A stretch of DNA of 64,000 bases. It comes from Syngnathus acus (taxonomy: Eukaryota > Chordata > Actinopteri > Syngnathiformes > Syngnathidae). The notes beneath the pieces are model-generated. The model made no database searches. It had not been told where the DNA came from and saw only the letters and a program-made list of their open reading frames with translations. The stretch is from the NCBI RefSeq assembly GCF_901709675.1, contig NC_051090.1, forward strand, positions 7,767,842 to 7,831,841, written 5' to 3'. A program made the translations under genes and the position numbers. Below are positions 59,001-64,000 of this stretch, in pieces; positions within the stretch are counted from its first letter, which is position 1; the number at the start of each line of letters is the position of its first letter.

Positions 59001-62000
59001 CCGTGGCCTTGGCTCCTGGGAAATCATGACCATTTTAAGCCAGTCATTTTAATGCTTTCATGCTTTGCTCACAATTAGTAGGCTACCAGCAGAGCAAACT
59101 GAATACAAATGTGGGCCACTGATATTGTACCCGTGACATAATTCCACTAAATTAAGGTTGAGCAGTGTCAGCCCCATTATTAAATTACCAGCAAAAAAAG
59201 GATGCTAAAATTCCCAACAAATTCCAATGCTGCATCAATGAAAACTAGCAGTCGTGCAGCTTAGGGTAACCACAAAAAGGCACTTGGATTATGTAACATG
59301 TGTCTGCTAAATGTTGTCATTACACAATCATTGGATAGCCTATGTAGGTGAAAAGCTTCAGGCAATATGAGCCTTACGTCAGAGTGCGCATGTGCTTTCT
59401 GAGCAGTAAACCCCATTATCAACTGCTTCATCCCGAAGCTGGAATACAGATGTTCAGCCCAGCTTGGGGCACAGATGTTTGATGTTTTACTTCGGATACA
59501 AAGCCCTCGTGACAGCTGCAGTCTGATCTGCTGCAAATACTGCAGCACTTCCAAATCCCATTATCTGGAGACCACCCTTATGGATCGTTGGGGGGGAGGA
59601 ACGCTCATAGAGCCTGATCTCAAATTAGATTTACGGTAAATTTACAGGAGGACGATTGCGTAAGAAGTATTTTCTGACAATTTGACAAGACTGACAATTT
59701 GCGACATTCACCGTCGTGACTTTTTCGAGAATATGAACAATTAGTCATGACTTTTTCGAGAATATGAACAACGAGCGCCTGACTTTTTTACTTAATCTAT
59801 AAAACCTCTGCATATGATTCAGTGCAGTCACCTGTTTTTTAGGGTGTTGTCGTTAGGACTGACTAATCTGCTTTTGGACAGTGACTTTGAACTCTATATG
59901 GGGTTAGTCGCTCGCTGTGCTTTATCTGCCTCGGTGGTGGTGGAATGGCTTTTAAGATCCCGTGAGTTCTGCCTCATCAAAACACTACGCAGATGACTGC
60001 ACTTTTTTGCTAAGTGGTCTGCGAGTGAGCTGCCTCGACACCGCCAACCTTTTAATGAGTGACGTCATCACGACAGAAGTATCAGATGACCGGAATAACA
60101 GGATTGGTATTTGGGCGGTTGTTGTTTTGTCACCGGTTGTTCACAGACAAAGCACAAGAATATCATTTTGCCTTTATGCCTGAGCCTTTTGTCTACCTTT
60201 TTCGCTTTGTCATGTTTGCGCTTTCTTTGTCTTATTCCCATATGTGTCCAATTGTGGGGTGGATCATTATTTGTGGATGTTCTCCTCTTTTCTGAAGGTT
60301 GATGAAATGGAAAAGAAATTGCATTTACAACAGGAAATGAGAAATGCATAAACTAGGACAGCATTTCAAGGTTGAATGCTTTTTACAAGAAATAATTTTC
60401 TAGCGACTCTCATTTCACCAGATTAAGAGCCTCATATAATCTGTAAGGTAAAATAATAAAAATAATAAATTGTAAAAGAGCAAAATAAACAAATTAAAAT
60501 CAGGCACTTTAAAAAAAAAACTTTAATATCCTGTTCATTTTTTTAAATTTATTCTTTATTCTATTTAATTTGCACATGTAAAATTGTTAGTGTGAAGTGT
60601 GTTACACTGTTTTTTGATGGACTGTGCATGCTTCCTTTCCTTCTCCAGAATGCGCCCATTTGTTGCTGGCCCACAATGCACCAGTGAAGGTGAAGAATGC
60701 TCAAGGATGGAGCCCCCTTGCAGAGGCTATTAGTTACGGAGACAGACAGATGAGTAAGTATCAGACTGTCTGACATGGTGCTTCAAGAGAAGGACATTTA
60801 CTTAAGTTTTTTTTCTCTCCGCATTCAATTTGAGCTTTCTAAAGTGAAAATAGTTCAAATCAACAGTTGCGAATCCCAAAAAGTACTCCTACACATTTTG
60901 CTGCTTCCTGCCAATGAGGCCATGACGCTGCCCTGGCTGCTTTGAGCATGACATTCCGCAAGGCCCTCCAGCCTTTGGTGTGTGGATGAAAAGAAAATTG
61001 TTGGTTGTTTTTCGCTCTCCTCATTGGCTGATTAATCCCAAGCCCCCCATTCTACCCTCTGGCTTTAACCCTAACCCTGGCTTTCCTCTTCGTTGAAATC
61101 CAAATGAAGTTGCATCGGTGCTGTATTCGAACTGTAAGCTCAGGCTATTCTTAGCATAAGATATTCTATCAAAGCTTTTATTGACTGAAGTTATTTTGAA
61201 CCAATGTTTGTGACCTACATTTTCACCAATCACACCCTGACTTTTTCTTGTTTGGACTCCTACTGCAAATAAAGGAAGGTATAAATGGATTTTCGTTTTG
61301 GTAGTTTGTCAGTTTGTGCCCAAAGTTGCATTTTCGCAACACTGCACTGCTGTCAGCTTGGGCTCTTTAAAGGCAGACAGACACGTTGCTGTTTACTCAC
61401 CAGAGGAGATGCTGCTGCTCATGTGTGACACACTAATTAGTGGTGGTATTTGGCACTTGATTGATCCAGGCTTCACGCTAGCTGCTAACTTTAGTTTTTC
61501 TCTCTCGTATGCCAAGGAAATTCAGGGGAGGCGTAGCATCTCGGGAAAAATAAAGAAAAAAAAATGTTGCAAAGATATTTGCATGGATTTTATTTCCCCG
61601 CTGAAAGATGGGACCGTGTAGGTTGACCAGAAAAACACACCAAATCAGCTCCAGAGGGATGGAGAGCAGAATAAGTCTCCGGCTATTTTTTTCTGACTCT
61701 CACGTGTTTTAAACTGCCACATTTGGAAGATTTGTGCCATTTAGATGACACTTTGAAAATGAAAAAAAATTGCATGGAGGATATTTAACTACTCCATTTT
61801 TTTATTTTATTTTGTACACAAACTTTAATCAGACAATTCCTTAATAGGAGACCTTTTGCACTGTCCGAAAATCTCATTGTATTTTAACATTATTGTAACT
61901 GTTTAATATTTGAAAAATTATTCAGCCACCCAGTTGAGTGCATTCACATGATACCAGGTGGTAAATATTGACTGTTCTCAGGTTCTGGGAGAATTGCCAA

Positions 62001-63701
62001 GGAGGCCTGAACTAGCAATTGAAAGCTCATCCAGAGGGCTAAACTCTTTTTTTAGCCGGTGTAGGTGAAATATCTCCTAATTAACTCCAGGAAAGTCTCC
62101 TCATTGGTATAACAGTGAATTGATGTCAAGAGAGTAAATTTGGTTCAATGTTACAATACAATACACCGATTTCACAACAGCTGCCGACATAACAAAGCGC
62201 TTGATTCGGTCTCCAGACTTGTTCTCCAAGAGTGGCTGGGTGGTCTGTTTTGTCCCACTGACTGGTTGTGAGGCGATCAGTAGGGAGCCCCAACTTGGCT
62301 TGTCCACGCTCATTAGACACACACTGAGGGCTGCACTCATTTTATTCTGGCGAGATATAGAGTATTAGGATTAACATGTTTGTGTCAATTTTTCAATTGA
62401 CCATGAGGATACTTAACATGCAATTTGTCGATTTATTTATTTATTGTGAGTCATCCAAAAGGTGGATATGAAAGTATTGATTCTAAATTTTCTCAACCGG
62501 TTTATATGAAGCTCCCGCATTTTGGAGCCATGCTGCTTTTCTTCCTGATGAATGTGATGAATTATGTACTTTGCTCTTTCTGCTTTCTAACTGGAGGATT
62601 CCCGCTTGTCATGCACTTGCAGTTGATGGCTCATGAATTAAACTGGTCTTGTTTTCTCTTTGTTGTCCAGTAACGGCGCTGCTGAGGAAGTTGAAGCAAC
62701 AATCCAGGGAGAGTGTCGAGGAAAAGAGGCCAAAGTTGTTGAATGCACTGAAAGAGGTATGTCATATTTTCTTTTCTTCATTTGTTCTTGTCCTTTTTTC
62801 CCTCCCCTTCAGAACCTGATTTCATGAAGCAGTTGATTAAATGAACCTCTATGCGGCCTTTGATGCAGTTTAATGAAAATGATCAGTAGTTGTCGCTGTT
62901 AGCATAAATTGTGACTCACACAAGGAGATGCGTTGTTACACTTGTATCTTCCTAACATGAGGTTATGGAGGCTAGCTGACAAGTGTAATCGCCTGATGAT
63001 TTTAGTTTCCAGGTCAGATGTGTAATAGCGCACCCCCCTAGGGGCACACGGCGCAGATGGCCGAATATGATACCTCATCCTCATGTTCTTAACTGAGGCA
63101 TGGACTCAGCTTTGAATGTCCTCAGGCTTACGTCGCAATGTCAGATTCTGGTGAATGTTGCTTTACCTTGAGCCCAAGCTCTCTTTGGTTCTCTAAAGCT
63201 CAGGGCATTTGTCTTTCTGGTTAAATCTATATAATCTAAAAGTGTGTCCCCACAGTTTGCATCATGCACAGTTAGTTTTCTTCGGCGGTATTCCAAGTAG
63301 ACTGACCATGATTATTCTTCAGTATTCTTACAGCAAATTAATATTTTGCAGCTTGGAGACTTTTACTTGGAGCTTCATTGGGACTTCCAAAGTTGGGGTG
63401 AGTCAAATTTGCATCCCAGGTTTGATGGGATTTGTTTTCTTTGTTAGTCTTTCAGTGCTGAAATACCACGAAATGACCAGAAGACTGTCAGTATAATAAT
63501 GGTTGGAGGTGATAGTGTTTTTTTTTTGGTTGTTGTTTTTCATGTCATCTTAAGTATCCCATTCCTATTTATTTCTAAGTATTCCCGACGGCTAATGTGT
63601 TGTTTTACACGACGTCCATCTTCCAATGTTGCAGTGCCTCTGCTCTCCAGAATTCTTCCTTCGGATGCATGTAAGATCTACAAACAGGGACTCAACATCA
63701 G
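56080..63701 (+). CDS. ankrd13c: Ankyrin repeat domain protein 13C, first six coding exons
   Basis: ANKRD13C is an ER-membrane-associated ankyrin protein reported to help fold or retain certain GPCRs, including prostanoid receptors. Coding exons present are 56080-56458, 57979-58020, 60649-60753, 62671-62756, 63352-63397 and 63635-63701, giving the first 241 residues of about 541 in human. MTGEKIRSLRKDH matches the human start nearly exactly. A low-complexity Gln/Asn region of fish-specific length follows, then VHECVFKGDVRRLSSLIRT, ankyrin repeats (NTPLHLAVMLGHK, GWSPLAEAISYGDRQMITALL) and the start of the GPCR-chaperone domain (GDFYLELHWDFQSWVPLLSR). Introns 1-5 are GT-AG. Exon 6 appears to end at a GC donor (AG|GCAAGT). 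The rest of the gene lies beyond 64000. Confidence 0.95.
56459..57477 (+). other. ankrd13c intron 1, 5' part
   Basis: Intronic sequence without a supported exon or defined repeat before the SINE at 57478. Confidence 0.5.
57478..57797 (-). mobile_element. Full-length tRNA-derived SINE in ankrd13c intron 1
   Basis: On the minus strand the element starts with a tRNA-like head. An A box TGGCCTAGTGG lies at 57778-57788 and a B box GGTTCAAAACC at 57735-57745, spaced like a RNA polymerase III internal promoter. A body of about 230 bp follows, ending in a tail of CTTTAA repeats at about 57478-57500. Its body is shared with the headless copy at 42328-42508. It lies antisense to ankrd13c. Confidence 0.88.
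58780..58799. repeat. Homopolymer C20 tract in ankrd13c intron 2
   Basis: Twenty consecutive C residues; the minus strand is G20 and could form a G-quadruplex. Length may be a sequencing artefact or polymorphic. Confidence 0.9.
59716..59771 (+). repeat. Short tandem duplication, 31-bp period
   Basis: TGACTTTTTCGAGAATATGA followed by ACAA occurs at 59717 and at 59748, with a third partial match (TGACTTTTT) at about 59779. It lies in ankrd13c intron 2. Confidence 0.85.
60754..62670 (+). other. ankrd13c intron 3
   Basis: Donor GTAAGT at 60754 and acceptor TTGTCCAG ending at 62670. No additional exon or bounded repeat is recognised inside. Confidence 0.7.
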
Positions 63702-64000
63702 GCAAGTCATGTCAGAAAATGCAAATCAACTTCATCGAAAAAACAAATGTTTTTGTGTGTGATTGCTCTGTGTACAATGAATATCACTTATATCTTTTAA
63801 TCTGGAGCTAATGTTAAAAATTTATGCCTGTATTTAGAGCTACAGTGCAGTTTTTCGGATGCTTTACATTAAATAGATACTGTATACACTGTAAAGTTTT
63901 TTTTTTCTTTTTTTAAATAGTTTAGTATGCAACCCATGTAAGAACTCCCAAAAGTAATGTAAAGTCAAATTCTTGTTTGACTGACACTTTTAGACTTCTG
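63702..64000 (+). other. Start of ankrd13c intron 6 (GC donor)
   Basis: It begins GCAAGT at 63702 and runs to the window end without another exon. The next exon should start with a base completing the Arg codon split after AG. Confidence 0.65.

Noticed and set aside
61066-61080. Telomere-like word TAACCCTAACCC
   Set aside because: Only two units; expected by chance in a window this size.
1-64000. CRISPR arrays, operons or bacterial islands
   Set aside because: Spliced vertebrate genes and fish repeats span the window; no regularly spaced direct repeats or bacterial gene clusters are present.

Overview
The window is vertebrate nuclear DNA, almost certainly from a ray-finned (teleost) fish. 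Five multi-exon protein genes have GT-AG introns and encode proteins close to human HYKK, ZRANB2, PTGER3, CTH and ANKRD13C. The non-coding part is AT-rich and full of repeats typical of fish: hAT-like and TA-flanked MITEs, a tRNA-derived SINE, tails of non-LTR retrotransposons and a decayed Ty3/Gypsy element. I cannot name the species.

Layout: 1-6379 is intergenic and holds one well-bounded hAT MITE (5602-5890). A broken partial copy of HYKK exon 1 lies at about 6380-6545, and intact hykk lies on the minus strand (7831-10439). zranb2 follows on the plus strand (13098-16539, ten coding exons), then ptger3 on the plus strand (17668-20731, two coding exons). A decayed Ty3/Gypsy retrotransposon occupies 23325-26316. 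About 22 kb without a recognisable gene (26317-48930) carries many repeats and a few duplications. cth lies on the minus strand (49402-54817, eleven recognised coding exons). The first six coding exons of ankrd13c lie on the plus strand (56080-63701), and that gene runs off the window end.

zranb2(+) ptger3(+) cth(-) ankrd13c(+) has the same order and relative orientations as I recall for human 1p31.1, so this is an old conserved block; hykk beside zranb2 is different from human, where HYKK is on 15q25. The genes are not an operon and have unrelated biochemical jobs: hydroxylysine catabolism, splicing, prostaglandin E2 signalling, transsulfuration/H2S production and ER-associated receptor handling. 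cth and ankrd13c are divergent, with starts about 1.26 kb apart.

I found no sign of a new multi-gene system. The points most worth a second look are the pseudogenised HYKK exon, a GC-AG intron in ankrd13c, a possible alternative-splice point in the ptger3 tail that coincides with the mammalian EP3 branch point, the unresolved 3' end of cth, an inverted repeat that brackets cth exon 1, and the structure of several transposon copies.
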